In this document: piece by piece, positions 11,595 through 22,759 of the stretch
Position numbering within the stretch: position 1 is the first letter of the stretch
Layout of the letters: every line of letters begins with the position of its first letter
Source: Trichobilharzia szidati
Lineage: Eukaryota; Platyhelminthes; Trematoda; Strigeidida; Schistosomatidae
Length of the DNA: 64,000 bases
Direction: 5' to 3'
NCBI GenBank assembly: GCA_944472155.2
Contig: OX235271.1
Span: forward strand, 95,927,256-95,991,255
Translations under genes and position numbers: made by a program
Notes under the pieces: generated by a model
Databases searched by the model: none
The model's input: the letters and a program-made list of their open reading frames with translations, nothing else
Told to the model about the DNA's origin: nothing

Positions 11595-12060
11595 AATTCG
11601 ACCATTAACAATTCGATACTAGATCATCTGGTGCAAACCGGCCACAAAGCCAGCCAGCGTTGAAGAATCCTTCTCTATAATGTACCGGGTGCCTAATAAA
11701 TTGCCAAAATCATCGAAGCACCACATGCTCCAAACAGCAGAGGCTATTGCAATTCGCCTCAAACAACCAGTGCTCTGTGTTCAAAAGAAGCAAGTCCAGC
11801 CACTACTACTGCCCTGGCCCTCAGTAGAAACTATAAATTCATGAATTTGTAATATTATCTTTCCTAATTTTTCTGACAGATTATTTTTATGTTGATGCTA
11901 TTGAGCAGTAATCTATTAATATTATTATTGATTTGATGTTATTTAAACATTAATGTTGTTCATGACACTAATTCATTCATTCACTGTAATATATGTATAA
12001 CTGTAGAGCCTGATGATGAAGTTATCGAAAAGAGTACTCTTTGTTCACTATCCATTCTTT
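11595..12060 (+). mobile_element. PLE 3' end fragment (family 2)
   Basis: The end of a PLE GIY-YIG region (frame around ILDHLVQTG) plus its 3' UTR. The nucleotide sequence is an inverted copy of 13200-13940. The right end contains CCTGATGATGAAGTTATCGA at 12010-12030, a hammerhead-core-like string seen again in the matching copy at 13237-13275. Confidence 0.7.
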
Positions 12061-12126
12061 TAAATAAGAAGTAAAAAATTTTCCGAAGTTTCACTTGTCG
12101 AAATATGCTGTATTTTCATTGGATAC

Positions 12127-12452
12127 TAGTAACTAGTGTGACGTGTCTAGTCCTTTCTTTGGTGCAGACTGGATTCTATCAGACAGTTTTTGTAATGTGG
12201 CCACCATTCTAGGTAGCTCGCCATCACGGTGCACATTGATTTGATGATATTAGATAGCTGGAGGCAATCGGCAGGAAGCCACACCTGAGCTAGGTTTCGT
12301 GCTACTTGGCACTCATCAGCTAGGCGCATCTGCAACCTTGAAGGAAATCATGCCCCTTCTGAGATTCGAACCCGCGTCACCCAGTGCTGCAGTAAGAGAC
12401 GTTATCACTGAGCTATTCGGACTCGCGATTGACCGCCTGTAGGACTGTCCCT
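12127..12452 (-). mobile_element. tRNA-headed hammerhead SINE/retrozyme-like repeat, family A (copy A1)
   Basis: On the minus strand the unit starts CAGTCCTACAGG. A pol III A-box-like AGCTCAGTGATAAC (about 12401-12414) and a B-box GGGTTCGAATC (12363-12373) follow. Next come the hammerhead core and a conserved tail with GCACCGTGATGGCG and CAGTCTGCACCAAAGAAAGG. Further copies lie at 23640-23815, 25085-25310, 39575-39985 and 41115-41300. The tRNA-like head suggests pol III transcription. The family resembles the known schistosome Sm-alpha type of hammerhead SINE. Confidence 0.8.
12278..12326 (-). ncRNA. Canonical-looking hammerhead ribozyme core in SINE A1
   Basis: The minus strand reads GCGCCTAG, CTGATGA, GTGC-CAAGTA-GCAC, GAAAC, then CTAGCTCAGGT. 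Stem II is a perfect four-pair GTGC/GCAC and the core CTGATGA...GAAA is intact. Stem I, GCCTAG, can pair with a CAAGGC-like strand in better copies (39941-39985), but here the 3' strand reads TGTGGC. Cleavage ability is therefore uncertain. Confidence 0.7.
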
Positions 12453-13164
12453 CCCAAATATGCTGTCCCATTATAGACACGGTCACACGTACTTCCTGGT
12501 AGCCTAACAGTATATCTCGCTATCTGAGAACATTATTTTGACTGTACTAACACTTTTAAAATAATGTAATTAGCCAATTAACTATGGAAATGTAACATAC
12601 AGTCTAAATTTTTTTCTAGCTAAACAGCATGACGTTAGATAATTCTGACTAATATTGTGGTGTGTGCTACTGACAAGATTTGCCAGTAGTATATAGAGGG
12701 ACATTCATAGGCACAAAAAATATCCAGTAGCGGAGAGATAGATTTGACGTCCAAGAGAGAAAATGAACCAGTATTGCGGAGGAACACATGTGAGACACGA
12801 AAAGAAGACAAATAAACATAATACGAAGGACGGAAGCAGCACAGTACAGCACAGAAAGTCTGTGCAAACGACGATTTTAATACATGGAATACATAATTTC
12901 CCTATATGTGTATATCAAATTGCAAATAAATATTCCGTTATCAAGTCTCTTGTCTTCTCGCGTTACAGTATGAGTGGCTTTCAAAGCACAGTAAACGATT
13001 GTGAATTTTCACCTTGAAAGGTGTAGTTTACAAATGACTAACTTGATTTTCAGTTAAACGTTTGAAATCATAGAACATTTTACAGACAGATGGAATTACA
13101 ACCTAACAGAAATTCACAAAATGTCCAGAAATCAATGATCACAATCACGGTATATCATAACATG
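12453..13164. other. MGAT5 intron sequence, no recognised feature
   Basis: AT-rich. Frames at 12763-13017 and 12667-12867 look like chance openings. No splice-flanked exon is supported. Confidence 0.35.
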
Positions 13165-13199
13165 TCAGACGGTAGCTTTCTTCGATTGATGTCGAATGT

Positions 13200-15060
13200 A
13201 TTACAATATTGAGGAAAACAAAGTATGGACACGGAACAAAGAGTACTCTTTTCGATAAATTCATCATCAGGCTCTACAATTATATATACATTATAGTAAA
13301 TGAATTTTTTTTTCTTCACGTTCCCCAGTGGAACATAGGGCTTCAAGCTAGTGGCTTGAAGTTTCTGTAGCAGTGTTTATTTTACAGGATGGGGTTGCTT
13401 GCCTCATGCCCAACCTCTCCTCTTTACCAGAATTATTTCTGGCTCAGCGAGGTAAAGGAGTCTGCCGGGGATCGAACCCCGGACCATGTGCACGGTCGGC
13501 GAGTGTCCTAACCGCTATGCCACCGACGCATAGTAAATGAATGAATTAGTGTTATGAACGACATTAGTGTTGTTTAAATAACATCAAATCAATAATAATA
13601 TTAATAGATTCCAGCTCAATAGCATCAACATAAAAATAAGCTGAATGTCAGAAGAATTCGGAAAGATAATATTACAAATTCATCAATTCATAGTCTCTAT
13701 TGAAGGCTGGCCAGGGCAGTTGTAATGGCTGAACTTGCTTCTTTTGCTCACAGAGAACTGGTTGTTTGAGGCGAATTGCAATAGCCTCTGCTGTTCGGAG
13801 CATGCAGTGCTTCGACGATTTTGGCAATTTATTAGGCACCCGGTAGATGATAGAGAAGGATTCTTCAACGCTGGCTGGCTTTGGGACCGGTTTGCACTAG
13901 ATGGTTCAATATCGAGCTGTTAATAGTTTTAACTACACCTTTACTTAGACATAGTGGGATATGTTCTCGAGCACGAAAAATCAAGTTCCTAGAGCAACGG
14001 CCAAAATAACTCGCTCCACAAGCACAGTTGAATTGATAAATTCAATTTGAAGTGGCTAGTCTAGGTACTTCATCTTTCAGTCGAGGTAGCACCATCGGTC
14101 GTGTAGAGAACAATAGGTGTAGTTCGCCAGCATTAAAAATTCTTTGAACTGATTTCCTTAATTTCTTCGTAATTATCTCGCTTGGTATATCGCCCATGAA
14201 TCGTAGTCGTATATATAAAGGCTTCTTGTTTACAGACAGTGAGTAGTCCTTTTCCGCTTTCTTTGTCATGCGTTTTTTGATAAATTTGTCAGGATAACCA
14301 TTTCCGATCAAAGTATCATATACAATGCTTAATTCACCTTCAATTGCTTCTTCTGAGCATATAGCTCTAACTCTGTGGCTGAGGGTCTTCACTAAATTTC
14401 TTTTGTAATTGATAGGAACGATGCTGTGAAAGTGTGTATATTGTCGTGTCCAAGTGATTTTTCTATGCAAATTTCTCTTTATGCTACCGTCTGGTTTTTT
14501 TGTAAGTAGGACATCCAGGAAGGCAATTCTGTCTTGGGATTCCTCTTCGCATGTGAATTTCATAGCCGAATGTACTTCATTGAATTCAGTAATTATTGTA
14601 CTCCTATCAGAACCATTATCACAAAGAATAAAGGTTTCATCCATATATCAGCAATAAAATGAGAGCTTACTGATAAGGTTGTTCAGAGGTCCATTTTCTA
14701 GCTTACTTAGAAAGAAATCAGCCAGAATGGGAACCAATGGGGAGCCCATCGCAACTCCATTCACTTGCCTGTAAAGCGTGCCGTCAAATTTGAAGTTTAC
14801 ATTCATGGTACATTTTAATATCAATTCTTTTAGGAATTCAATATGGATTCCAATGTTTATCAACTGCTTGTCGACTTGTTCACATATATAATTAACCAAA
14901 GTAATCAAACCAATCTTTTTAGTGTATATTCTAATTTTACACACCAGCAGTATAAGTGTCTGGTGAAGTAGAAAGCCTAACGTTTTCAGCAACAGCAGGT
15001 CGCCTTGACGACCATTTCGTGTATACGAATCGGAAACTGTCCACCATTTTTTCTCTTACA
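13200..15060 (-). mobile_element. Penelope-like element with RT and GIY-YIG remnants (family 2), carrying a nested SINE
   Basis: On the minus strand frame 14648-14992 holds the RT motif [17 protein letters not shown]. After a stop at 14645-14647, frame 14042-14644 starts with a YMDETF version of the RT catalytic YVDDTF box. It continues through the family region KFIKKRMTKKAEKDY to PRLATSN. A GIY-YIG core, YQFNCACGASYFGR, lies near 13990-14040 in another frame, with SSILNHLVQTG near 13910. The 3' UTR runs down to about 13200 and is interrupted by a SINE at 13306-13529. The second catalytic Asp has become Glu. The RT N-terminus is missing, so the copy is dead. Confidence 0.85.
13306..13529 (-). 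mobile_element. tRNA-derived SINE, family C, with 13-bp target duplication (copy C1)
   Basis: It is flanked by ATAGTAAATGAAT at 13293-13305 and 13530-13542. On the minus strand the head TGCGTCGGTGGCATAGCGG contains a pol III A-box, and GGGGTTCGATCCCCGG a B-box, as in a tRNA. The body follows, then the 3' end GAAGCCCTATGTTCCACT, GGGGAACGTGAAG and an A-rich tail. The insertion is nested in the PLE 3' UTR, so it is younger than that element. Confidence 0.92.
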
Positions 15061-15069
15061 ATGATTTAA

Positions 15070-15283
15070 TCATCGAAGTGTTGATTTGCAGGGATTTGAT
15101 TGGTTCCAGGATTTCATCATGAGCTGACATCGGTGTTAGAGGACCATTGGAAAACTTGCAGGGAGACAGCTGGACAGCTGTTTCGTCCTAGTGTCTGGGA
15201 CTCTTCATCAGTACGCACCCACCACAGGGAGTTCGAACCCAGGACCTTCTAGTTACAAGATGAGCCACTGGGACCCGATTTAA
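15070..15283 (-). mobile_element. tRNA-headed hammerhead repeat, family B (copy B1)
   Basis: On the minus strand the head reads CCCAGTGGCTCATCTTG with the B-box GGGTTCGAACTCC. A hammerhead-like segment follows: TACTGATGAAGAGTCCC, AGACACT, AGGACGAAACAGCTGTCC. The tail CTAACACCGATGTCAGCTC comes next. Stem II is GTCC/GGAC, with three extra bases (AGA) after CTGATGA. GAAACAGCTGTC gives a short self-complementary helix III. It sits immediately upstream of, and in the same orientation as, the PLE at 13200-15060, as a PLE terminal repeat would. Confidence 0.75.
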
Positions 15284-15522
15284 TCATCAATGGAACTTTG
15301 ACTTCACGGAGTAATGCAATTTCTGACATAACAATCCTTAAGGCATGGAGGAGAAAGTCTTCTAACCAATGCAGTTTAATTGCACCAGTTTGGTAAACAA
15401 ATATAACCAATAATATCAAATTAGTAGAATCAATAATAAACGCGGCATAAGCTGGTAAAACTTCAAATCAATTTATTAAAAACTATGTCTATACAACAAT
15501 TAAGTCGAGTAAATGAAGAATT

Positions 15523-15730
15523 GTGCGTCGGTGGCATAGCGGTTAGGACGCTCGCCGACCATGCACATGATCCGGCCGACCCCGCTAAGCCAAAAATAAT
15601 GCTGATGAAGAGGAAAGGTTGGGCATGAATGAGGCTAACAACCCCATCCTGCAAAAAATAAACCCTACTACAGAAACTTAAGGCCTCTAGCTTGAAGCCC
15701 TATGTTCCACTGGGGAACGTGAAGAAAATA
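15523..15730 (+). mobile_element. tRNA-derived SINE, family C, with 12-bp target duplication (copy C2)
   Basis: It is flanked by AAATGAAGAATT at 15511-15522 and 15731-15742. The head GTGCGTCGGTGGCATAGCGG and the tail GAAGCCCTATGTTCCACTGG match the other family C copies. The B-box region has a small deletion after GGCCGACC, which should weaken pol III transcription. Confidence 0.9.
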
Positions 15731-15742
15731 AAATGAAGAATT

Positions 15743-16434
15743 AGTGAGCATAACCTAAATCATTATTAGTGAACATCTGTAACAATTTACAAATAACACT
15801 ATTGTGTTAACCTGCTCAATTGAATATATATACATTGTAGGGAAGTTACCTTTAGCAGAGAGAAACATTTTTCAAAGCAAATACAAAATATGTTAGATAT
15901 AATAATAAGCAACAAAAACAGCAACAATAATATACACATATCATATCATACTTTAGCTTCATTGCGACGTTTGAATAGTTTCCTGCTGTCTAAGTATGGA
16001 CAGAAACTCTCAATCTGTTTAGAAAATGAAGAGAACATACAGTAGAGTTAATTGATTTAATGCATGCTGACCGAAGGAAGGTGTATATACTATCGACAAA
16101 AAAAAGGTATTCACAATAATAAGAAACAAACGTATAAACAGAAAAAAACACTAAATAAAATTTGAGATTTCAATCAATAAACGATGAAAGGAGAACAGGA
16201 CAGTTAACCACAATATTAGGACTGCTGAACTCTACCTCTTTTTTTTAATGGTGACTTTTGGTCATTTTAACATTGTTCATCTCTATATATATACTGTTTC
16301 TAACTGATTTGGATGATGGTCAGTATAGCTTTGTGTGATTACGTGAATGTGTAGGTGGGTATTACTTCTCAACTACATCATGGAGGTTTGTTTCTATTAA
16401 GGGTACCTGAAAAAGAAACAGTATTAGTGTTGTA
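15743..16434. other. MGAT5 intron sequence, no recognised feature
   Basis: AT-rich and unassigned. No exon or repeat family is recognised. Confidence 0.35.
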
Positions 16435-16550
16435 TGACCGCTTCTAGTTTAAGCGCTATCCAAACAACCTTTCTGGTTGAGTAGGACCTACAGGAACACC
16501 ATTTCCAGCCACTGTAGCTCTTTGGATCATTGAGATATGTAAGTCTGACT
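16435..16550 (-). mobile_element. RTE family B 5'-region fragment
   Basis: It matches, in reverse orientation, part of the RTE-B 5' region seen at 24540-24600 and 49560-49620 (AGGTTGTTTGGATAGCG and GGTCCTAC motifs). Short and diverged. Confidence 0.6.
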
Positions 16551-16644
16551 ACCATGTGAATGTAGCAGCTATTGGTCGGCAAGTTAAACTGATTCACTAT
16601 TCCAAGGCATTTCCTCTGACCTTTCATGGTCATCTCACATCTTA

Positions 16645-17425
16645 TCAATCTCTAAGAATATGTTTCGTCTTAACTCCTACTTTAAAAAGTTAAGACAGTC
16701 AGGTATCAACCAACCTTTACTTCTGCAGTTTGTTAACTTCCGTATTTTACCTATTGTACTCTATTCTCCATTAATCTTTCCTGGGCTTTTCAAAAAAGAC
16801 TATATCATATTACGAAGGGTATTAAATGCTGTGAGTAGGGCTTGTGGTATGCCACTGCGTGAGCCCACCAATATTATAGTCGAGAGACATATAAAATCCT
16901 GTACAAAATGGGCAAAGGCCATACTATCACACCCTCTGCACCCCCTTCATTCACAACTATCCCCTTGCATCTCATCAGGTAGGACGAGAAGTCAATATAA
17001 GAAGTTATATGCTCGCACGACTAAGTACAAAAATTCTACAATACCCTATTTAGCCCGTATTTTATGTGATGGAGACACTGTTAGACGTGAAACATATAAG
17101 TTACTATGTAATTAGCAAAGTGAATCGACCCTTTCATCGTTCATCTTTCTGTAATTTTATGGTGTCACCCTTTCTGTCGTTTAATTATAACTTAGCGATT
17201 TTATTTTAGTTGTTATTACTATTATTACCACAACTTTATACTTTATGCATATTTTTCTCCTTATCGCATACTGTAATTGCTACATAGCTGCTATAACAAC
17301 GTTTTGTTATTATTATTATGTAATGTTTATTTTTTGTCGTTTTGAGTAAATTAGATGCAATATTGTACTGAATGCTGAAAATTCCTCGCTGTATCATTAG
17401 TACTGTTTTTGGAATAAAGCAAATC
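16645..17425 (+). mobile_element. CR1/Jockey-like non-LTR retrotransposon, 3' part (copy 2)
   Basis: Frame 16660-17115 (151 codons) encodes MFRLNSYFKKLRQSG, PIVLYSPLIFPGLFKKD and SSGRTRSQYKKLYARTTKYK, then NSTIPYLARILCDG. It aligns along its whole length with 6760-7210. The 3' UTR ends GTACTGTTTTTGGAATAAAGC near 17420, as in copy 1. The RT catalytic core is absent. Confidence 0.8.
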
Positions 17426-17639
17426 ACTTTAATGTAAGTGTAGAATTTGGGGCAATGTGATAGAATGTCTGTCGTTCCATACTGGATAAGTTTATTTGAA
17501 ATAACACACACAACGGTGTAAAGAATTTTAGACTAAGGTATGTGTAATTTCATATTCATACCTCACACACATCTCTCAACCAAGAAACACCAGTATATAC
17601 ACATAGTAATCAAATACATGAGAGTTAAATAGGTTTATT

Positions 17640-18247
17640 TGAATAACACGAAGTGGCAATTCAGAGTAGTACTAATTGAAAGTACAAAAACCATAATACA
17701 GTAGCTACTAGACTTCTGCAAAAACTGAAATGAATAACTTCCAACGTTTCGTTAGGCAAACAACTGGTTCCAACTTCTTCTGGGAAATAATCAAAGGTAA
17801 AAATCAAAAGGAGGCATGTCCTCTGTTTAAAATCCTTCTCCAATCATATCTGAGTAACGCATACACATTAGTGTGTATATCACATACTAATATCTTCTAA
17901 TTTAGATTTGCCTACTACATACCATGTCACACTATGACCTTTATTCGAATACTATCATTAAAGATTATTGTAAAAGTGCACATTGTTTACAGTGCATAGA
18001 AAAAAATTATGTTTGTGGAACTAGTTGAGATCAGACTTTGATAACAACAGTTCATCCAATTTTATTTATTTTGTTTTTGATAATTACTCTTCGTCTCATG
18101 ACTTAAACATGATTGGACAAGAATTTTGAAGAGAGGACATGCCTCCATTGATTTTTATCTTGGATATTTTTATTTTTATTCCATTTATTCATCTGAAGAT
18201 GTTTTGATCAGTTTACTGAAAGAAAAAATTGGAATTATTTATTTTTT
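17640..18247. repeat. PLE-tail-like repeats carrying a hammerhead-like motif, two opposed copies
   Basis: 17660-17870 (minus) and about 17970-18247 (plus) match the PLE 3' tail at 45740-46100. The minus copy has CCAGAAGAAGTTGGAACCAG and then CCTAACGAAACGTTGG at 17741-17782, a hammerhead-core-like arrangement with a weakened stem II. The plus copy is interrupted near 18248 by a family B repeat and resumes at about 18465-18605. Confidence 0.6.
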
Positions 18248-18440
18248 TACGAGTTGATCACGGATTGATATCAGTTAGAGAACCAATGAAAACCAGGGAG
18301 TACTGGACAGCTGCTGTTTCATCCTAGTTTGGGAATCATCGGAAGTACGCACCTACTGGGGTTCAAACTCAGGACTTTCCAGTTACAAGGCAAGCTAACT
18401 CGTATACCATTCAGCCACTGGGACCCGATTCAATGGCTCA
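18248..18440 (-). mobile_element. tRNA-headed hammerhead repeat, family B (copy B2)
   Basis: On the minus strand it has the head CCCAGTGGCTGAATGG, a mutated B-box, then TTCCGATGATTCCC, AAACT, AGGATGAAACAGCAGCTGTCC and AGTACTCCC. The hammerhead core carries substitutions (CCGATGA, GATGAAAC). It has landed inside the PLE-tail-like repeat. Confidence 0.75.
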
Positions 18441-18609
18441 TGAATTCTAACTTCTACCAATTCGAGATTTATTTATACAAGTATAATTTTTCCATGTGTC
18501 TACCTTTTACTCGGTGCCCAATTATTGTAGAACTATGCAGTCAAATCATGATCACAGTTCGTATAAAAGTGACTAGTAGATTTCATAGAATTACCAAAAT
18601 GCACAAATA

Positions 18610-19420
18610 ATCTGACTGTTATCCTTCGACTCCGTGATATGCATAATAAGCAGACATGGAGTGGACAGTATCTTGATTTCACCAGTTTTGTTCCTATCCG
18701 GTATAAACGTTCCCTAGTGAAACATGTTTCTTTTTTCAAGGGCCCGCAAAATATGTACGAGCGACACATTAGATAGATAGATGAGCTTCGACACATTCAT
18801 TCAGTCTCATTGCCTAATGGTTATCCAGAAAACTTTATCAGTTGTCACAGTAAGGATAGACCACATCTAGAAAAGACAGCTTCTGTACCAAAGAAAGCTA
18901 TCTTTATTTTAACCTACCATTCAAGGGTGACCAGATTATGCAGTTGACAGTTCAAAGACTTCGGTTAGAAAATCAAGCGCACATTCTACGCCGCATCTCT
19001 TCCCCTCACATCTTGCAAGTTCACTTGCAGTTGTGGTAACACTTATATAGGTAGAACCAATAGAATGTCCCAGTGTCGTCGAAAAGAACATGTTCCAAAA
19101 TGGTTATTATTAAGACATGTATAAAATCTCAATGCAATTGATCTGAATAGAAATCCAGCATCATCATCCATTGCAAAGCACTTATTAATGTCAGGTCACA
19201 AAATCAATATTAATGACTGCTTCACAATTATTTTACATAGCTTTAATTCAAGGTTATTGAAGGTGATGGAAGCACTTTGGATTAATCACATACATCTTAA
19301 ACTATGTGTACAAAAAACAATAGACTTCAACCTTTGCCTACCACAAACTACTTCACTATTTATATATGTTTGGCCATTCGTATGTACTTTTGTTTTATAT
19401 AACTGAGTAATTGCCATGCA
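18610..19420 (+). mobile_element. Decayed Penelope-like element
   Basis: Scattered frames give QTWSGQYLDFTSFVPIRYKRS (RT C-terminal part) near 18650-18715 and FTCSCGNTYIGRTNRMSQC near 19020-19080 (GIY-YIG core). Later a KHLLMSGHKIN region lies near 19180-19215. Many stops are present. It belongs to the group of the 30431 and 46911 copies. Confidence 0.75.
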
Positions 19421-19577
19421 TTTTAGTTTATTATTGTGAACCATGCTAGTTGTAAAGCGACTGTAGAGGAACTACGAAATGATGGTATCATCTCGCGAAA
19501 TATGTCTTCTAAAAATGCCTTATTCAAATTTATCAAAGGGACTAAATGTTTTATAACTAACAAATATTGTATCAAGT

Positions 19578-19725
19578 TTGCCCACGAATTGATATCAGTT
19601 AAAGAACCGTTGAAAACCAAGGGGTACTGGTGGATAGCTGTTTTGTTCCAGTTTGATTTCCAATGGTTCTCAAACTGATATCAATCCGTCGTCAAACTTG
19701 AAACAAATCGAATCCCTACAAAATA
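19578..19725. repeat. Family B tail fragments, fold-back arrangement
   Basis: 19588-19655 is the family B tail in minus orientation (ATATCAGTTAAAGAACCG...). 19660-19725 is the same tail in plus orientation (TTCCAATGGTTCTCAAACTG...). Together they form an imperfect inverted repeat just beyond the PLE at 18610-19420. Confidence 0.65.
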
Positions 19726-19871
19726 ACTCTTGATTACAAACACTGATTTAGCTGTGTACAATCTATTCATTTATTGCAGTCTTATATACAACCAATTTCA
19801 CTTTACATACTTCGGTATCCCCGCTTAAACCCAACAAGAATAAACGTAATGGAAACAGTGAATTTGAAAGA

Positions 19872-20925
19872 CAGTAAAGTTAAACTTTAAACAACAGTAA
19901 CTACCAATCAGCGAATGACCTTGAACGCACCAATCACATGGAAGATACTATTTTTTGGTGTGAAATACATACATTTGTGAAACGGAATGTATAAAACTGT
20001 GTATCTAAAAGTGTTACAGAGGATACTTTTCTCTCATATGTGATAAAAACGACTCCCAATTCAACATAGGAGTATCGACAGAAAAGTTACACCACATCCT
20101 ATACATGTATTCATCTAAATGACTATTAATAACTTTCTTTTGAGATGCATTAATTGTTTTAATTCGGTTTCCAACCTTCCCCGGAATCCTTCGAGAGAAT
20201 TTGTGTAGGTTCCTGTAATGGGATCCACAAAATCATTAAAATGGTTCACTCTATAGTGAATATATCCAAGGGATGACAAGAAGCTAAACCCTTCCCACTC
20301 ATCTGTGTGTATTGTAGATCCTCGTCGTTTCACCAGACGAGTGATAATAGGTATTGAAGTACTTGACTTTCTATCTGTTATTCTCCCCACAAATCTTTTT
20401 CGTAGAGAGGTATCGTATAATCCAATCATCCAAACATTATTTCCTCGTTCACAACCACGGTTTTATTTTCTCTCTAATAAGACGGTTTCATCTTCGTTAC
20501 AATAAAGAAGTGAGTTTCTCCATTTTCCAAGATGCGATATCTATGCAGTGCTGATAGCCCTGAACGAGACTATTTTCTGTTTCAGCGGCTGCAGCTCTCA
20601 CAGGCTGTTTTAAAACCCAGTAATTACAAATATACAAAATCTGGGTCCGTGACAGGTGGGACCTAGCAAAAAATGTTCTTACGAAATAGTACAGTCATCA
20701 GCTTATCTTCCTTCACACTAAATCATTCCAAACAAATTCCACAACTATGTCCATGCCCATCAAACGATCTGTGATAGAGCAGGCATTTCATTTGAATCAA
20801 GCGGAACAGAAGCTTGACCTCACGTGAAGAAACTCATAGGCCCGTTCAAGGTCATTGGTGCAGACGCATTCCGTTGGTAGTTACTGGTGCTTAAAGTTCA
20901 ACTTGGCTTGAAAAGCCTGTTATGA
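19872..20925 (-). mobile_element. Merlin-type DNA transposon with transposase remnant (copy 1)
   Basis: On the minus strand frame 20115-20429 encodes the C-terminal half of a Merlin/IS1595-type DDE transposase. It reads RGSTIHTDEWEGFSFLSSLG (second catalytic Asp), YRVNHFNDFVDPITGTYTN and the terminal Glu. Upstream a decayed frame gives an EDETVLLER-like first catalytic region, and near 20720-20800 a remnant of the zinc-ribbon domain. Related terminal sequences (AAGTTNAACTTTAA.CA.CAGTAACTACCAA) occur at both ends in inverted orientation. Frameshifts make it inactive. The 3' region matches 27958-28060. Confidence 0.85.
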
Positions 20926-21526
20926 TGAACTAATTTTATAGATAGTACGGTAAAGACGTTTAACTCGAAGTGACTTTTATAGTATTGATCTGTAAATATT
21001 TCTCATCTTAAAACTGAGAGGTTTGAATCATTCAACATTCAAGCATTTCATTCACTCTCTAGCATGAATGACTTTAACCAATAACTGTAAGTTTGATTTA
21101 CTAGACACGTCATTGATCAATGTATCAATGTGAGTCACATGTTTTAAAACAAGTTGGCAAGCTGTGTAGAAACTATTTAATCTTGTGGTTATTCATTTTG
21201 AGGGTATCATATAGGCACAAAAGAAAGAGAGAAATAAGCTTAGAATACGTGAGGCACACAATTTATGTTAGTGCTTTATTAAGTGGAAATTTTTCTTTTC
21301 TTTTCTACAAAATGTACACATGATGTTGTTGTGAAAAAAACCATAGGAAACTATGTTTTAGAACTTGTAGCCTTACAAGCTCACTCACTACATTCACAGC
21401 CCTTGAACTTAATCAGCTTATTCGATGATAACATGTTAAAAAGTTTCATCGTTGCCACAAGATAAATGTATCTTTCATGGAATACTCTGTGATCTTTATT
21501 TTACGTGTGACCTGAGCCCTGTCTCC
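20926..21526. other. MGAT5 intron sequence, no recognised feature
   Basis: AT-rich. Short frames at 21120-21465 look like chance openings. Confidence 0.3.
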
Positions 21527-21683
21527 CAGGTCAAAGAAGGTGGAGTAGTGGATTGTGAATCATTTATCAACTGGAGTAATGTTACACGCTTCAGTCATAA
21601 TACGACACCCGGGAAACGATGGGATGGAAATGGTTGTACCAGACAAGTGAATTTTAATGCCACTTGCAAACTTCAAAAAGTAA
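21527..21683 (+). CDS. Candidate exon of unknown function
   Basis: An open stretch reads KEGGVVDCESFINWSNVTRF, then a DGNGCTRQ segment, to CKLQK. It has four cysteines and three N-glycosylation sequons (NVT, NTT, NAT). It follows a plausible acceptor (GAGCCCTGTCTCCCAG) and precedes a GTAAAC donor-like site. The open frame extends upstream to 21452. No family was recognised. It lies on the strand opposite to MGAT5, inside its intron, and could be a fragment of another gene or chance. Confidence 0.25.
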
Positions 21684-21748
21684 ACTGAACTAATGGTTTA
21701 TCAAAACAGAGAGGGCATTAGCATTTTTTTAAGAGAAATATACCATAG

Positions 21749-22759
21749 CTCCATTATAGATAAGATTTTATTTTAATAAATCACACAGTGTTATACAGTA
21801 ATATTAACTGATGACCACGTTTCGAGCACAAATTATTACTGCTCATAAACATATCAAGTCACTGACACAACTTTCTTGCTTCATTTATTATACACATGAG
21901 TAAAAACTGATGATTAGACATTTGAATAAAACTCAATATAGGATAATGTACATTCAGAAATAATAATAATATGAGTGTTATTGATCAAATACAATCAGGT
22001 GTGTAATAAGATGTTTTTATAGTCAAAATGAGTAACTTGTTAGAATGTTATTATGTGCTTGAATTGAAATAGAATTTTAAGATTATTTATTATCCTCCTC
22101 TGATTTGACTGGTAATAATATATTCCATATCTCTGGTATTTGTATTGAGTCATTTCTGTTGTATGTGTTGGGTGTAGACTCAATGAACCAGGATTTACTT
22201 CACACACCATCACACAACAACACCATAGGGTGGTTGGGAGAGGGTTAAAATTCTAAGAAGTAATATAAGCAGGTGGAGATAGAGATTGATTACTGAGTCC
22301 TGGTTCAATGAGCCTACACCCAACACATGCAACAGAAATGACTCAACGCAAATACCAGAGATATGGAATATATTATTACCACCAGTCAGTCCAATCAGAG
22401 TAGGATAATAAATAATGTTAAAATTCTATTTCAATTCACGTACACCATAACATTCTAACAAGTTACTCATTTTGACTATTAAAACATCTTATTACACACC
22501 TGATTGTATTTGATCAATAAGACTCATATTATTATATTATTTCTGAATGTACATTATCCTATATTGAGTTTTATTCAAATGTCTAATCATCAGTTTTTAC
22601 TCATGTATATAAATGAAGCAAGCAAGAAAGTTGTGTGAGTAGTGTCTTGATATGATTATGAGCAGTAATAATTTGTGCTCGAAACGTGGTCATCAGTTAA
22701 TAAATATTACTGTATAACACTGTGTGATTTATCAAAATAAAATCTTATCTATAATAGAG
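21749..22759. repeat. 1-kb long inverted repeat
   Basis: Left arm 21749-22193 and right arm 22298-22759 are reverse complements with roughly one mismatch in ten to twenty bases, around a spacer of about 100 bp. Each arm carries GAGC-(AGTAATAATTTGT)-GCTCGAAACGTGGTC preceded by TTATGA. This looks like a hammerhead stem II, GAAA and cleavage site with a decayed CTGATGA box. No coding capacity. Confidence 0.85.

Noticed and set aside
21452..21688. Match to the MGAT5 C-terminal Cys-rich segment (DKCIFHG resembling KHCVFQG)
   Set aside because: It lies on the opposite strand and in the wrong order relative to the N-terminal exons, and the similarity is only a few residues.
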